From Alectoria sarmentosa (lineage: Eukaryota > Ascomycota > Lecanoromycetes > Lecanorales > Parmeliaceae), in assembly GCA_009733775.1 (NCBI GenBank), contig WOGZ01000013.1, forward strand, positions 124,001-188,000: 64,000 nt of DNA, in the 5' to 3' direction. A model generated the notes under the pieces. The model saw only the letters and a program-made list of their open reading frames with translations. It searched no databases and was not told the DNA's origin. This document shows positions 44,639-57,365 of this stretch, piece by piece. Position numbers and translations under genes: made by a program. Position 1 is the first letter of the stretch. Each line of letters starts with the position of its first letter.

Positions 44639-45188
44639 ATTGGCACTGAAAAGAGAACAGAGAGAGGAACAGCACGGCGTTTCATGAATATGTTAAGACA
44701 CCATCTATCCAAGAGGTGTTTTTCGCCCTCCGGTCTAATCAGACATCCATTTTTACGTTTGATACAGTGTCTGATGTTGATTTGGTCCGGGTTACCCCTG
44801 CCAACGCAAGCGGGCGAGGCGCGCTAGCGCGCATCATCGCCGGACCCAGCCATCCAGCACCCAGCATGTGCTCCACCTTGCAGTGTCCACGAACTCCCCT
44901 CGCACCAACCTCCTCCTTCAAAACACCTTTTGGTGTAAGGAGTAAGTCTTTTATATGACCCATTGTCCTCGCAGCAATTTCAGAAGTTGCGCACATATAT
45001 TCCTGAGCTTCTCTCGCTTCCGAATCACAATTCCCACACCGCTCTGACTGAGCTCAGCCACCAGCAAATCAGGCTGCATTGAAGCCATTTAAGGTGGGTT
45101 CATGCAGCCAGTACCCATCCGTTGCATCGGGACCGACTCTGACAATCGCTTTTACAGACATTCCTACACCAGAGCTTCACGACCTAAA

Positions 45189-46700
45189 ATGTCTGAAATC
45201 GCTACCCCACGTACCCCCGTACCTGAGTCCGCGATGCGCCGCGGCGATGCGACACCTCAATCAAGTCCCGGTGGTTCCAAAGAGGCCAACAACCTTCCCA
45301 AGCTCGGATCTCCTGTCCGTGCTACCAGCACAATGACTCCTCCGCCTTCCACCCAATTGCCCAAGTCTGCCACAAAATCGGCGCAGGCGAAATTTCTTAA
45401 CAGAAGGGAGCTCTCGCTTGCTTCACCTCCTGCAACTTTAAAGACTGGTCCACCTTTGACATCGCATGGCCTGTTTGGAGAGGTTCCTACTTTGGAAAAT
45501 GTCCAGAAAATGGATGAAGCACAGCTGCGGGCCCTAGTCTCTGAATTGCTCCCAGCATTAGGTGAAGCTCGCGTGACTGCCGCTCATTCGAAGCTCCAAC
45601 ATAGCTTGCTAAGCATTGAAACGGAGGAGTCAGCTAAGCGTGCTGCAGTCGAGCATGAAGCTACACGGAGGGAGGTCCAAGTACTCCAGGAAGGAAGTCC
45701 GGTCCACCGTCACAGCTTCAGCCCTCGATCCCCACAAGCCTCCATGCAACGTAGCCTCCATCTTGCTTTGGCGCACTGTCGTGAGCTGCAACAAGAAAAT
45801 TGGACTGTTGGCAAACGTCTTAGAGCTGCGAAGAAGATGATTGCTCAATTGGATGGACAGAATACCGATCTCAACGAGCACATTCAACTTCTACGACAAC
45901 GCATCAAAGATAACCGGGATCACTTGAACGAATTGCAATCCTCAGGCGCGTTTTCAATTCACGGCACGCCATTTACCGAGTACAGCACTCCGTTGCCCAA
46001 GGGCACGCCCAGAACACCCGCCACGAATAGCAGGGCAGCTCGGGATGTAAAGCAAGCTATTAGTAGCCAAGATCCATTCGACGCATTGCTATTTGCTGGG
46101 CAGGTCCTCAACGGCGAAGCCAGCAGCGTTCCATCCACTCCGAACCAGCCCAGATCAAGAAAAATACATCCACAGCACGTACGAGGTGCTCACTCCTTGT
46201 CCTCCTTACCTACTACGCCAAACAGATCAAGACCTCTCACTGCAGACAATATCCTCATCACATCAAACGAACGATCTGGAGCAAACAATCGAGTCAGCTT
46301 TTCTGCCCCCGGTACACAACTTACCTACCCAGAAGAGCCTCGTGCAAGAGGAGACCGTGACAGCACGATATCAGCTTCCGAGGATGAGGAGGTCGAAGAG
46401 CTCCCGGGATCCCAGGCTAGCCAAATGGCAGCCAACATGCTACGCCGCTCCTTGGGAGCACAGAAGGAGATGACTGCGGCTGCTGCTCAGACGCCAGATT
46501 CAGGGAATATGACCCAGGCAAAATTGTTCGGTCAAGTCAAGAAGCCAGGTGCGGCAAGGATGGAGAGTTCGACGAAGCGCGGCAACGATGTGAACTCATA
46601 CGACGAAATTGTGCGAAGCAGCAAAAAGTCTAGAATGGCAGACTCCGCCTCAGATAGAGTCGGACTGGGTATCAACAGCTGGCCGATTCCGGGGCAATAA
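45189..46700 (+). CDS. conserved coiled-coil protein, function unknown
   Basis: Single exon, 503 aa from ATG 45189 (AAAATGTC, a strong context). The frame is open to 45102 but the added 29 residues look like leader. The N-terminus is rich in SP/TP sites (SEIATPRTPVPES, MTPPPSTQLPK), followed by LFGEVPTLENVQKMDEAQLRALVSELLPAL. A coiled-coil zone lies around residues 120-255 (AHCRELQQENWTVGKRLRAA, NTDLNEHIQLLRQRIKDNRD). Then come GTPFTEYSTP and a long disordered tail with an acidic patch (SASEDEEVEELPG) and basic ends. I think it is a conserved ascomycete protein because composition and codon use are ordinary and the frame is long, but I cannot name a function. Confidence 0.75.
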   Translation: MSEIATPRTPVPESAMRRGDATPQSSPGGSKEANNLPKLGSPVRATSTMTPPPSTQLPKSATKSAQAKFLNRRELSLASPPATLKTGPPLTSHGLFGEVPTLENVQKMDEAQLRALVSELLPALGEARVTAAHSKLQHSLLSIETEESAKRAAVEHEATRREVQVLQEGSPVHRHSFSPRSPQASMQRSLHLALAHCRELQQENWTVGKRLRAAKKMIAQLDGQNTDLNEHIQLLRQRIKDNRDHLNELQSSGAFSIHGTPFTEYSTPLPKGTPRTPATNSRAARDVKQAISSQDPFDALLFAGQVLNGEASSVPSTPNQPRSRKIHPQHVRGAHSLSSLPTTPNRSRPLTADNILITSNERSGANNRVSFSAPGTQLTYPEEPRARGDRDSTISASEDEEVEELPGSQASQMAANMLRRSLGAQKEMTAAAAQTPDSGNMTQAKLFGQVKKPGAARMESSTKRGNDVNSYDEIVRSSKKSRMADSASDRVGLGINSWPIPGQ

Positions 46701-47190
46701 CGATTCAAGCAATCAGCGACGCAAATCCACCGCTTCTCATTTGACTCTATTAGACGTTCAAGAAGTCTTCGAATACTAATTTTAATCGTCAATCATCTTC
46801 GCTTCCAAAATTGCTAAGTTGCCATCAACATTTTGTCAGAGACGCTGTACATATTTTGGTCAAAGGAAGGATATCATGGCAAACCTGCGAGATAGAGGGC
46901 CATAAGCTTGCGAAACCTTTAGCTTGAAGAGCGCTCCTTACTTCTCTCAGAACGATTTGAAGCATGTAAATCTGAAATCAATCGTTCTCGAGACAATTGC
47001 GAGTAGAGCAGGTCGAGGATATAAAGTACGAAGTTCAAAACCCCTGATCTCAGCGCCACCAACACCAAGCTTTGACGCGGACGCTAATCTTGTAGGGCTG
47101 GGTAAGCGAAAGTTCCCACAAGCGGATCCTGAAAAACATCATCTAAAGTGCACCACGACAACGTCAGACACTTGATCGCCCACCGTCACA
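46701..47190. other. intergenic, promoter of eL13
   Basis: Nothing coding is supported. The segment ends in the leader of the ribosomal protein gene. Confidence 0.4.
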
Positions 47191-48147
47191 ATGGTAAGTA
47201 ACCTGTTTTTGTTGGCAGCTGGTGGTCGTAGTTGTCATGAACAGAAGTTCCTGAGCTTGGAGCCCAATGACTGACTCGAGTAACCATAACAGACGATCAA
47301 GCACAATCAGCAGATACAGCACAACCGTGAGCTCAACCTGACCTCCCTTCATCTCCAGGCTGGCATACTGATGGCATTAGATTTCCGTAAGGATTGGCAG
47401 CGGCGTGTCCGAACCCACTTCGACCAGGTACGCCTTGCGCCCTCTCAATCTCAAGCCCGCCCATCCAATTGCGGCGCTCAGAGCAGCTTGCTAATGCCAT
47501 TCCATAGCCTGGACGCAAATCACGTCGTCGAAATGCCCGTGTTACAAAAGCTGCAGCCGTCGCTCCTCGCCCAGTCGACAAGCTCAAACCTATAGTGCGA
47601 TGCCCCACGATCAAATACAACCGCCGCGTTAGACTTGGACGTGGGTTCTCGCTGGCTGAGTTGAAAGTATGGAAACCCTCACATTGGGAAAAGAGTAAAA
47701 ATGCGCTGTCCTCAGGACAATCTGATAACGGGTGCGGTCTCATAGGAAGCCGGGATCCCCCGCAAACTCGCCCCCACCATCGGCATCAGCGTCGACCCCC
47801 GCCGCGCCAACCTCTCCGTCGAATCCCTCACCACCAATGTTGCCCGCCTAAAAGCCTATCGTGAGCGTCTGATTCTCTTCCCCCGCCGCTCCGGCCAGCA
47901 CAAGAAGCTCGATAGCAGCAAAGAAGATATCGAAGCCTACAATAACGGCGAGAAGGAGACGGCTCACAAGGTCAACGATGTCCCGTCGATGGAGGACGCT
48001 ATTGGTGAGGTCAGTACGAGCGATATGCAGGGAGAGGAGGCTGCGTATAGAAAGTTGAGGGATGCGAGGAGCGATGCTAGATTGGTGGGTGTGAGGGAGA
48101 AGAGGGCTAAGGCTAAGGCTGAAGAATCGGCTGCTGCGAAGAAATAG
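47191..48147 (+). CDS. RPL13: 60S ribosomal protein eL13 (L13)
   Basis: Five exons, join(47191..47193, 47293..47326, 47381..47427, 47508..47666, 47746..48147), 214 aa, the normal length. The product is a component of the large ribosomal subunit. It reads M|TIKHNQQIQHN, HFRKDWQRRVRTHFDQ, PGRKSRRRNARVTKAAAVAP, RPVDKLKPIVRCPTIKYNRR, VRLGRGFSLAELK, EAGIPRKLAPTIGISVD and LILFPRRSGQHKKLDS, and ends AEESAAAKK. All match the family closely. The first coding exon is the ATG alone, followed directly by GTAAGT. Four introns crowd the first 560 bp (54-99 nt), as is common in fungal ribosomal protein genes. Confidence 0.95.
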
Positions 48148-50930
48148 GCGTGTGCGAATCAAGAGCAGAGATATGAAGAATTGCATATGGACGATTGGCT
48201 CGGGAAGAAGCTCCTGGTTGCTGTTTGAGCGAGCAGGTAACAATTGCTTGCAATTATTCGTCATCCATGCCTTTCGATCAAGTTCTCCAAGTTTCGTGAC
48301 TGTTTGCTAATTGTGTCCATGATCCCTCCAAACTCATCCAGACGATTGTCCCCAATCCTCAACCTGTCTACTCAGGCCAATTCCTAATGCCTAGCGTCAA
48401 ATGTCTCGCCGCAGCGGAGACCAACCACAGCGAATACAGTGTAGCTACGACGGGAGCTCACGTCTCGGAACCGATGCCAGGGATTTCGAAGACTGCCCCT
48501 CCGGCTATGTTGTCACACGTCGTTCGATCTATAAAGCCCTTTCAATCGGAACATTTAGACATATGCTAGGCCGTTGGATGAGACGACCGGCCCATATATC
48601 TACGACCTGACCACGACCTTGTCCTAGAGTTTTTATCAACATCTACCGCGTTTACTGCCAACTGAGTGTTGCTTTGGCTTGGGCTTGGGTCTGATGAAAC
48701 CATTCGTGTTGCCAACTTCCCGTGCAACACTTCTTCTCCCACGCATATCTGATCAAGACTTGTTCTTCTATTCATGCCTGTGCCAAGTCCATGATTACCT
48801 CTGTCCTTTCTTTCCCCTTTCAGTATTCAAAAAGCCCCATCCCGTCTCTATTCCCAGATTTTGCCCCGCAAAGCGCGGCAGCCTCACGACTTTGACCAAA
48901 AGATCTAGAGCACAATATCCACTTGGCTTTCACACCATCTGCACTCCTGGCATCCAACCCCCCATCCATCGTACCCAAGCATGGCATAATTACCCACCTC
49001 ACAGCGTATGTCTTCACGCTACAGCGCTCGACCTTATTTACTGCCTCATCTGTGACGGCAATGACCGCGACGGCAGAGCCTTGAGAGACGACAATCATCA
49101 CCTCAGTCGGTTCAATATACGCATAGCGCATTCACCATTGTTAAAAAGTGGCTTTCCGCTCAGCCTGTTGAAGGCGCTTACTCGTAAGCAAAGCAGTTAG
49201 CCACGTCCGTGCAGTAGACTGATCCTGAGATGATATACATTGTTTTAGAATTAAGCTCTTACGAAGCATGGAAACGCTACACGTCGAGGCAGCGGTGGAT
49301 GGAAGAAGGAAAGTTGCCCACGTCTTTGAGAGTTGAGTCTTGTGGTAGGTATGCGTAAAGTCTAGGACATGCGGGTGAGACTGCTGATGAATGTGGCAGA
49401 TTGAGTCCTCCGCGAGTCCAAGGGAGCCATCACGGTGGCGAAGCAAGAGGAAGAGGTGGATGATGGACATTGAGTATACAATCGGTCAACTTACGTTTCC
49501 GCGTGAAGGAGACCAAGATGCGCCTATTTCTTTCTTCGCCTTATGAAATTGGAAAGGCGTATAGCCTATGGAGTATGGGATGGTACGCGAACTTCGCAGC
49601 GAGAATTCGTCGGGTCGACTCAGTGCTGAAGGGCGGGATTGGGGTCCCGGGAAGAGACTGGATCTTGGAGAAACTTTGCGATATTTGGAGCATACGACAC
49701 ATGTCCGGAAGAGATATCTAGGTATGCTCAGAGTGATTAAGAACACCCTTATTTCAGCACAGCTCGTGCGTCCTATGATCCGGAAAAAATCTTGAACTCC
49801 GATGCAGCGAAAGTCGATAGCTTCCCTGTCCTGGGTGAAAACAAGCCACGACTCCACCCGAACCGTTTCTGCGCCTGAGGCTGGCATAAACTTCGGATTC
49901 CGGCATATTCTCGAGGAATGATCACGCCTGGCGATCAGAAAATTGCAGCACTAAGGTTTCGGATCTTTCGAATCCTTCGGTTTTGCCTAGCCCCATCGTT
50001 CTGTGAGCATTCAGTGACGCTCCGACATTGCTAAGAAGCCTAAGGTCCGACAGTGAGCTGATGATGGAAAGAACGGGAGAAGTTCGCCCGCAGATGATCG
50101 CCTGGTTGGGTGGGCGCCATCAAGTCGAGAGCGGCCGCGATCCTCAGTCTGGCATCCATTCACGCATTTCCCTTTTCCTCATGCGCTGTGTAGACTCCAC
50201 CTGCTGCCCCAGGAAAAAGTGACACAATACTGGCTGCCTTCCCACCTGCTTTGATCTCTTCGCCTTCTTCCCCAGAGAGAAAATGCGGCGTACTGGGTCA
50301 CCCGCACTCATGGGCCGCTTGAGATGACGATCCCTTTGGGTTTGTGAGAAACGAGTTATTGGCTTTCCTTATCTTGGGCCCGGCTCGGAAGGGAGATGGG
50401 AATTTAAGCCCCCCGTTCCCGAGGTGTGTCTATTCTCGTCTGTTTGCCTTGGCTTCCCACCGCCTGACAGGCTTTAACCGACGTCTGTAAACGTGCAATC
50501 ATGAGCCCTGCACAAACTCCAGAACATGAAGCTGGCTGTCTTGGCCCACGGCGCCGTGAGGCTTCCGCGGCCGCTGGGTGTCTGTTTTATGGAGATACTT
50601 GGGGTTCGGATCGACCCTTTGGGCGAGCCGCTTCACAGGTCGAATTGTTGGGGCTCCCGAGGTAGGCGTGTGGTCGTTCTTCACGCCCGCAGCAAGGCTC
50701 AGATGCCCATCGGGTTGTTTGTTGATGTTGGTGGAAGGACTTGGTGCCTGATGCTTCTTCACATGGACAGCTCCAGCGCTGTATTTATTGTCAGGATCCG
50801 CCCTTTGTTTTCCCTTGCACCTGACAATATCCTCACGCTCCACTCTGTTAGCAAACTTACTTCCTCGCACAACATTTAAAAACCAGACGCTGCAGCCACA
50901 CCATCTCTTGAAAAAAGTATCTCATCCAAC
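48148..50930. other. 2.8 kb without a supported gene
   Basis: Many short frames on both strands (up to about 170 codons at 48679-49200) with no motif, no good start and no splice-supported extension. The left part is the 3' flank of eL13 and the right end is the leader of the first family-2 gene. Confidence 0.4.
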
Positions 50931-51426
50931 ATGAACCACCGCACCCACTTCCAAAACCAAACCGGCAGCGTCTTCAGCAAACTCGAATGCCAACTCGCCT
51001 GCGCTCTCTTCGAATACGTGCGAACCCGCCGGCACCGTCGTAACCCCGTCGACCACACCCAAGCGCCGACGCTGGAAATGCTCAACGGTATCCTGCGAGA
51101 GGCCCGGCTGATCATCTGGGACGCCGCCCGTCGCCGGGGCGCCCCGTGCAATCCGATGCATCCGGACGCCCATCTGGACGCTTACTGTCTCGTGAGAAAC
51201 CTGCGATACAGCCCTTCGCATTCCGGGTGGTACAACGAGGTCCGGAACCATCCGCAGGTTTGGAGCGATCGAGCGCATGACGTGTTTGAGGATTGGATCT
51301 ATGCGAACTCTCGGCTCGTGCAGGAGTATGTATTTTCCTTTGCTGGCTTTTCTTGTTGGTGAGGTCGTGGCTGCTAATTTTTTGACCAGGTTACGACGGA
51401 ATGGCACGTTGGCGCGGTATTTCTGA
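50931..51426 (+). CDS. family-2 small protein 1
   Basis: Two exons, join(50931..51325, 51390..51426), 143 aa. ATG 50931 follows AACC. After MNHRTHFQNQTGS comes the family motif VFSKLECQLACALFEYVRTRR. A helical middle (MLNGILREARLIIWDAARRRG), a conserved NPM/PC region and the Trp-containing VFEDWIYANSRLVQ follow. The 64-nt intron falls in phase 2 inside the codon after LVQ. Exon 2 gives LRRNGTLARYF, equivalent to the RLKxxGALxPF of members 2 and 3. It is richer in Arg and more diverged than the others. Function unknown. There is no signal peptide or membrane segment. Confidence 0.65.
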
Positions 51427-53500
51427 AGGGTGCCCATGCGGATTCTCCAGTGGTGTCTGCAGGTGTTTCTCATGAGTAAAAGTTAAAGAACTTTCATTTT
51501 TCATGCATCTTTGGCAGCAAGTATCGCACAGGCGTTTAGTCGGTACCCCGGCCTAGACGTTCATAACAAAATCCCACCTTTTTACCTTCCATTTACCTTG
51601 AACATACCAATCCCGCAGCCCCGTAGCCCACGTCCCGTTACACGATGTTCATCCGTGACTACTCAGCCACGCCTTCCGCGAACCAACCCTCTTCCGAGTT
51701 CCTCAAAACACTTGAAGCCCAACTTCCACAGTCCCAGCTGCTCATGCCGTTCCGACACAAAAGCAACCTCGTACCGGGGCCGCGGCGATCGGGTCCCTGC
51801 CTGGAAACAAGGCTGACCCGAGATTCCGAACCAGGCGAATCTGTTCGCGTCAGCGAATCGATCATTGGAGTATGTACTTCGCTCTCGCATTTTCAATTCA
51901 CGTTCTCGGTGAATCTTGTAATCTCATACCTCGCTGCCCGATCGATGTCTCGGTCGCTGTGCACGAGTAACCTTGATGTTCTCGCTTTGTTTCAGGCGAG
52001 GTTTTCGTTTATTTTCGTTGGGAGCAGAGGCACAGCCTGAAAGCTTGTCTTTGACATTTCAGAGTCGAGCCTGCTCCGATTTCTCATCGGAATCATCTCG
52101 TAATATCGAGTCTTCGCCGAATCTGATAGTTTCGGTCCCTAAATCCATAAAGCTTAGCACTTCATGCAGCACGAGACTATTATTCCCCTGGGCAGATGTA
52201 GTCCATGCGCATAGGTACCCAGGACCGCCTTTGGCACTAGCTCCTGCCATCTCTTACGCCATAGATTGACGCTCGAAAAGTGTCTTAGAACCAGTGCTTT
52301 TAACAGCAACACGAAACAGTCTTCTCCCCCCTTCCCCCCCTCCTGCTCTAGGCCGTCCATCCCAGGACCTCTCGCAGTCTGGTCCCACGGACCATGGATC
52401 GTGCTCAGCAATGTTTCTGCTGGAGCCCTTAGAGGCAACACTGTAGCCATGTGACCATAAAAGTTACCCAGCTGGGCTCTTGACAGACGGCCGGTGTGCA
52501 GCGCGTCTGCCCTTCGAGGTATGAGACCAAGAAGACCACAAAATGCAGGCGCTCGCAACTGCTGAGGAGGCTTGATCAGCGTCAATTTCCAAAAGAATAT
52601 GTCAGTGTCCTTGTTTCGGTACAGGAATGCTCAAGATTTTCAGAGGGAAAGGATCACAGGCTTCATCTCGACAAGGGTAAAGGATGTGAATTTCCTTTCG
52701 CTCAGAAATCAATCCACTTCCGCCACTTCTTGCCACCGGAACCAAAAGGCTTGGCCCTTGCTCCAAACGCTGGACGGTTCTGTAGATTAACCACCCTTGG
52801 TCGCTGGACAGCGTCCTCTGTTCTTGCCATTCATAACCAGTCGAAAGGGGTGGTGGGGCGTGTGGTTTGCTGGGTTGGAGATTGATATGGCAAAAGGAAG
52901 GGGGGTGGAGATTTGAGGGAGTCGTGGTCGGGCCGAGCGTGCTGTTCTTTCATCAGGAGCAGAGAATAGAGCTGGTGTCGATGGCAAACCTCTGTCTCAA
53001 AAACCTTGACGCAGAATCCTGCGTGTGGGAAGAGTCCCACTCCTTCTGAGACCAGTTTTGAAACTCTTGGTAGAGCAGGCTCGAATCTCATCATTTCTGC
53101 CAGCATGGATTAGAAAGCCCCTCGGAAATGGCTCGATAATTAAGGCATCAATCCCATTGCACCCATCTTCTGAGTGCTAGATACCCTGCCAGATCATCCA
53201 CATGCAAAGCCCGAGAAACTCGTGAAACCTGCTGATAAATTCAAAAAGGATGAATTGAGCGATGCCTCCGAGGTTTTTGAGACTCTGTCCATATAGTAGG
53301 AAATGAGGTGTTTCGGAACGCGAGGTGGCTGGCATAACTTGGGGGCCATTTTTTGTCAAAAACATGTCCCTGGATCCAATCTTCCCTCTATCCACTTCCT
53401 CCTCAGGCCTACGAGACCTAAAACCATGAGTCTGATCCCGAAGATGTGTCCTCCCCTTTTGTCCCAAGCAATGGTGCCCCCCTCGCTCTCATCGCTGGAC
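51427..53500. other. no supported gene
   Basis: About 2 kb of short frames on both strands with no motif. Confidence 0.4.
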
Positions 53501-53704
53501 CTAGTCCCACTGAGCTGCCCGTTCCCCGTCCTCTAGTCTGCGTAAGCTCCTCTGTCGAACCCTTTCCCGGATGTAAATGGCGACACAGATGAGATAGACA
53601 ATATAAACCAAAGGGAGAACGGTCGACAGGATGGAAGAAAAGCTCGACGCGATGTTGTAGATCCGGGTAGTGAACGAGTGGGTAGTGACGTTGAGCCGGG
53701 GCAT
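53501..53704 (-). CDS. possible small single-pass membrane protein
   Basis: 67-codon frame with an ATG start at 53704. Residues about 24-45 form a strong hydrophobic helix (ILSTVLPLVYIVYLICVAIYI), followed by a basic stretch (RERVRQRSLRRL). The topology would be single-pass. It is short and without homology I can name, so it may be an exon of a larger gene or a chance frame. Confidence 0.3.
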   Translation of the reverse strand: MPRLNVTTHSFTTRIYNIASSFSSILSTVLPLVYIVYLICVAIYIRERVRQRSLRRLEDGERAAQWD

Positions 53705-55388
53705 CGTGGCAATTGAAGGCTGACATTGAAAAACAGCTGGGGAGATGTGCTTTGCTTGTCCTCTCGATGGGCGCCCTAGCTGTTAGGATTCTGCTGATTG
53801 TTTTCAGTGCGCTTTCTGGATGTGTGCGAGGAGATTTGCGTCTGATTGAAACGAGATGTGGGATTTTCTGGGGCATATAGAGCAAGAGCGAAAGATGTTC
53901 TGGCACTCTGTGAAAGACGGTTGTTGGCAACGATGCCAAAGGACAAAGAAAACGGGAACATGCTGCTTCCATGGGCTTGCTAGTGCGACAGAAAATGTTC
54001 TAGTAAAGGCTTGAAAGTCTGGAAATACGCTGGGAGAATTGATTCGTTGAGCCTGTATTCAAGGTTCTCTCATATCTCGAGTCGTTCCACGGGTTGTTCC
54101 CAAGAGCATGGAAGGTGCTAGCATGCGGAAGGGTTTCCATTCGTTGAAACCCGTCGGGTGGACAGTCCTGGACTTCGTGGAGAGTGTCATATGATATTGT
54201 TGGCGCGGCGATACAACGCGAAGCTTTCATCGTGTGTAATATGGCTATGGCGGCTTTGCGGACGAGAAGCGATCCTTTGGCTTGCCAACTAGAGGTAGAA
54301 GGAACTGCGTTAGGGACGGTTGGTCAGCAAGGCTGGATCCGCTGGAGGGATCTACTCGGAGTACTTCATGTAGTGTACGTTGCAATAGATTCCAGCGCGA
54401 ACCAGACTATCGTCGCAATGCCATTTACTGACTCTCGTGCTGTAAGGAGTATTTGTTTCGGTCTCCGTGTGAGTATGGACTACGGAGCTAGCCACATTTA
54501 GACAGCGTGTACGAAGTAGACACGCGGTGGGCATATCAGCACGCTATAATTACCTGAGACGGCAATGCAACAGGCAGCGTCTATGATGACTCACACATGT
54601 TGGTCTAGCGAGCGAGGTCGTCGACCTGACATCTGGGCTGAGGAATGATGATTCACCCAGAATCTACGTGCCAGCTGGAGACTAAAGGATCGATGGTAAA
54701 GCGTCTGCCTGGATCATTGAAGCCATCTAGGAAATCCTACATCGTGTCAGATCTCCCCTGACCAATGGCCGTCTTGATGCTCGATTCTTGGTAATACTTC
54801 CTGCGAGATATTCTCGAAATAGGCCCTCACCTACGGCAAAGGTCGCCGCCGGCAGACGGACCGGCTCCCGACGGACGACCTCAGGTACCTAAACAGCACC
54901 TCCGAATGAGTCATCCGCAGGTTGAAGGTAATTTGATATCCTGACAAGATCGATCTGCTGATTCAACATCTTCGAGCGCCGTTGCCGCTTACGTCAGCGC
55001 CTCGTCATCCAGCTCGCTTCCAGGAACGGCTAAAAAGGTCCGGTCGAGAGAAGCGAGGACAAGAAGTGCGCGGTAAGACCTTCTATTTCGACTGCTTTAT
55101 GTCTCGCTAAACGGCAGTAACAAAAAGCGCTACCTCCAGGTTTTGAAACCCGTTCGATGTGCTGTGTTCGTGTTACGGCCGCGTTCCCGAAGGATTTCAA
55201 TTAGAACAAAAAGCTGCGGGAATGCCGAAAAAAGACTTGAGTTGAGAAGATAGCTAACGATATGCATCTAAACATCTCTCGTATTTTCTTCCCAACGTCA
55301 CATTTTTATATCTTACAGCATGTCATGAAACCCAAGGACTATCCCGGTCCGCTATGCAGAAAGCCACCCAATCATGATTCTTTCAACG
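53705..55388. other. no supported gene
   Basis: Short frames only. Confidence 0.4.
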
Positions 55389-55997
55389 TTATGTTCTTAG
55401 AGTACCATCAGGGTTCAAAAATGGTCCAAGTGCTCCCTGAGCTTTCAGTCTAACACATCAATTAGTCATCCGTTACCCTCAAACATGAAGAAACACATCA
55501 CAAACCTCTGCACAAGCGCATCGTTTTGCCTCATCCACGCATACCACACCGTGGTCGCTTCCTGTTGCCAATACTGCCGAGCACAGTAGACTTGCAGATA
55601 CAGAGTTCGATGGCTCTCTAACCTGTGCGATTGCAGCGTCGAAAGGACGTTGTGGATGGGCGCCGGAACCTGGTACTGTCAGTTGGGTGGTTAGTTATAG
55701 GTTACAGGGAGGACTGACTCCATTCACCTGGCCTCTGAGGGAGTTGATGATTACGCCAACAGTCTCGTCGCTGGGAATCGCGTTGTTGGAGTTGCGGATA
55801 TAGAGCTTGATGGCCATGGCGACTTGGCATTCGTACCGAGAGAAATTCCACCCGTTAAGGGAGATGTATGCGGGCTCCATGGATTGTGTTTGGGTGTTGG
55901 TTTTGTTGTTGGTTTTGCTGTTGGTGCTGCTGCTGGGCTTGCTGGTCGTTTTGCAGTTGGAATATTTAGGCATGATGAATTGTTTACGTGAGGGCAT
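55389..55997 (-). CDS. family-2 small protein 2
   Basis: Three exons, complement(55389..55449, 55506..55675, 55728..55997), 166 aa. ATG 55997 begins MPSRKQFIMPKYS. A Ser/Thr/Asn/Lys linker with NSKTNNKTNTQ repeats follows, then the family domain: ISLNGWNFSRYECQVAMAIK, IPSDETVGVIINSLRGQ, LESHRTLYLQVYCARQYWQQ and WYAWMRQNDALVQR. The end is LKAQGALGPFLNPDGTLRT. Introns are 52 nt (phase 0, unique to this member) and 56 nt (phase 2, shared by the family). It is most similar to member 3 at 57.4-58.0 kb on the same strand, so probably a local tandem duplicate. The frame is open upstream of ATG 55997 through a hydrophobic stretch, but no ATG is available there. Function unknown. Confidence 0.72.
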
Positions 55998-57365
55998 GGG
56001 GCTTTTGTACGAGAAGAAGGATGTGCTAAGGATTTTTAATAGAAAAAGGATGAGAAATATCACCCAGGTAGCTATCGATACGTTTGAGAAGTTCCAGCAC
56101 AATTGAAGGCCGAAGAGCGAGATGGGGGCTTAATTCGAATGTGGGCCACGCTGTTCAAACGTGGGAATGGCATCACCGAAGAGATAGAGAGACAGATAGA
56201 GAGATAGATATTTCGAAAAAGGAAGAGAGGAGGCGGCATTTGATTCCTCTTCATCGGGCAGTGCTACAGAAATTGGAGGTGCAGTCAACACTGAGCGTAC
56301 GGCGAAGGCACGCAGAACACTGTTCGTGTGGACGAGATCCAGGGGCCAAGAAGTATTAACCTTATAAAAAGAAAAAGAAAGACTGGTGTAACAATTTCTA
56401 GAGCCATCCCAAACACTATGGATCTGGATGAAGCCAGGGGAAAGCAACGACTTCGTCGCATGGGGACGGATGCTCCCGCTGGTGACGACAATGCACGCGA
56501 GGAATCACAGAGGCCAACAACGGTCGAAGAGATAGCAACGTCTTTTTTGTAGGCAGTGCAGTGTCCGTACTCATTTTCCTTCGTACTGTAGTGATGCGCT
56601 GATACGAGGAGGAAGATACTTGTTACACCAAGGGGTGTGGTTTGAGACGCGTTTGAGCCTTGTGCGGTCAGGAGGCGCCCGGCCCCCAAACAAATTCATA
56701 ATCCGCCAAGGCTTTAAGCGAAAAACTTGAACGTCCCGGGGTGCCGGCTCCGGAATACCCGAGCAATGGGCCCAGACAATTCGCACCGACGCACAAGGAA
56801 GCCTTGACAGCACGTGATTGGGATATCTTCCGTCTGTCTTTTCGGAAGGATGGCGGCGCAGTCAAGCAGGAACAGCGTGGCCGCCACGTGAATGAAGGTG
56901 ACCACCGGGTTCCGAAATGGAGCGCGAGCGTGTGGGACAACGCAGCCGACGACGCAGGATCAGACAGGGTACTGTACTCGCACACGTGCCTGAATGCAGG
57001 TACGAAGTGTTAGAGTCTAAAAGCGGGAGGATGACGATATGACCAAAAATAATAAACACGCTGACAAGGATACGAGAACGACGCGGATATACGGCCAAGA
57101 CGATGCGGCAACCGTGCCTATGGGAAATAAGTCTCGATTATCTCGCCAAGGACGCCCAGCGTTCTCTATAATAAAACACTGACAGGAAATTCGAGGTACA
57201 ATAACGAGCGTACTCTTTGCAGAAACCAAGCACATGTAAGAGAATACACCCGATCATGACAAATTTCGCGGAAAACGTCTCAACATAGGCATCTGACCAT
57301 TCCACGAGCCACTAGTAAATTAAGGGTGTTGTAATCTACCTACTCGAGCCACTGGACGAAGAACC
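55998..57365. other. intergenic, no supported gene
   Basis: Short frames and a GATA-rich patch (AGAGAGACAGATAGAGAGAT near 56186). Promoter side of family-2 member 2. Confidence 0.4.

Noticed and set aside
48679..49200. 173-codon plus-strand frame
   Set aside because: No motif, no good start context, and biased but uninformative composition. Considered chance.
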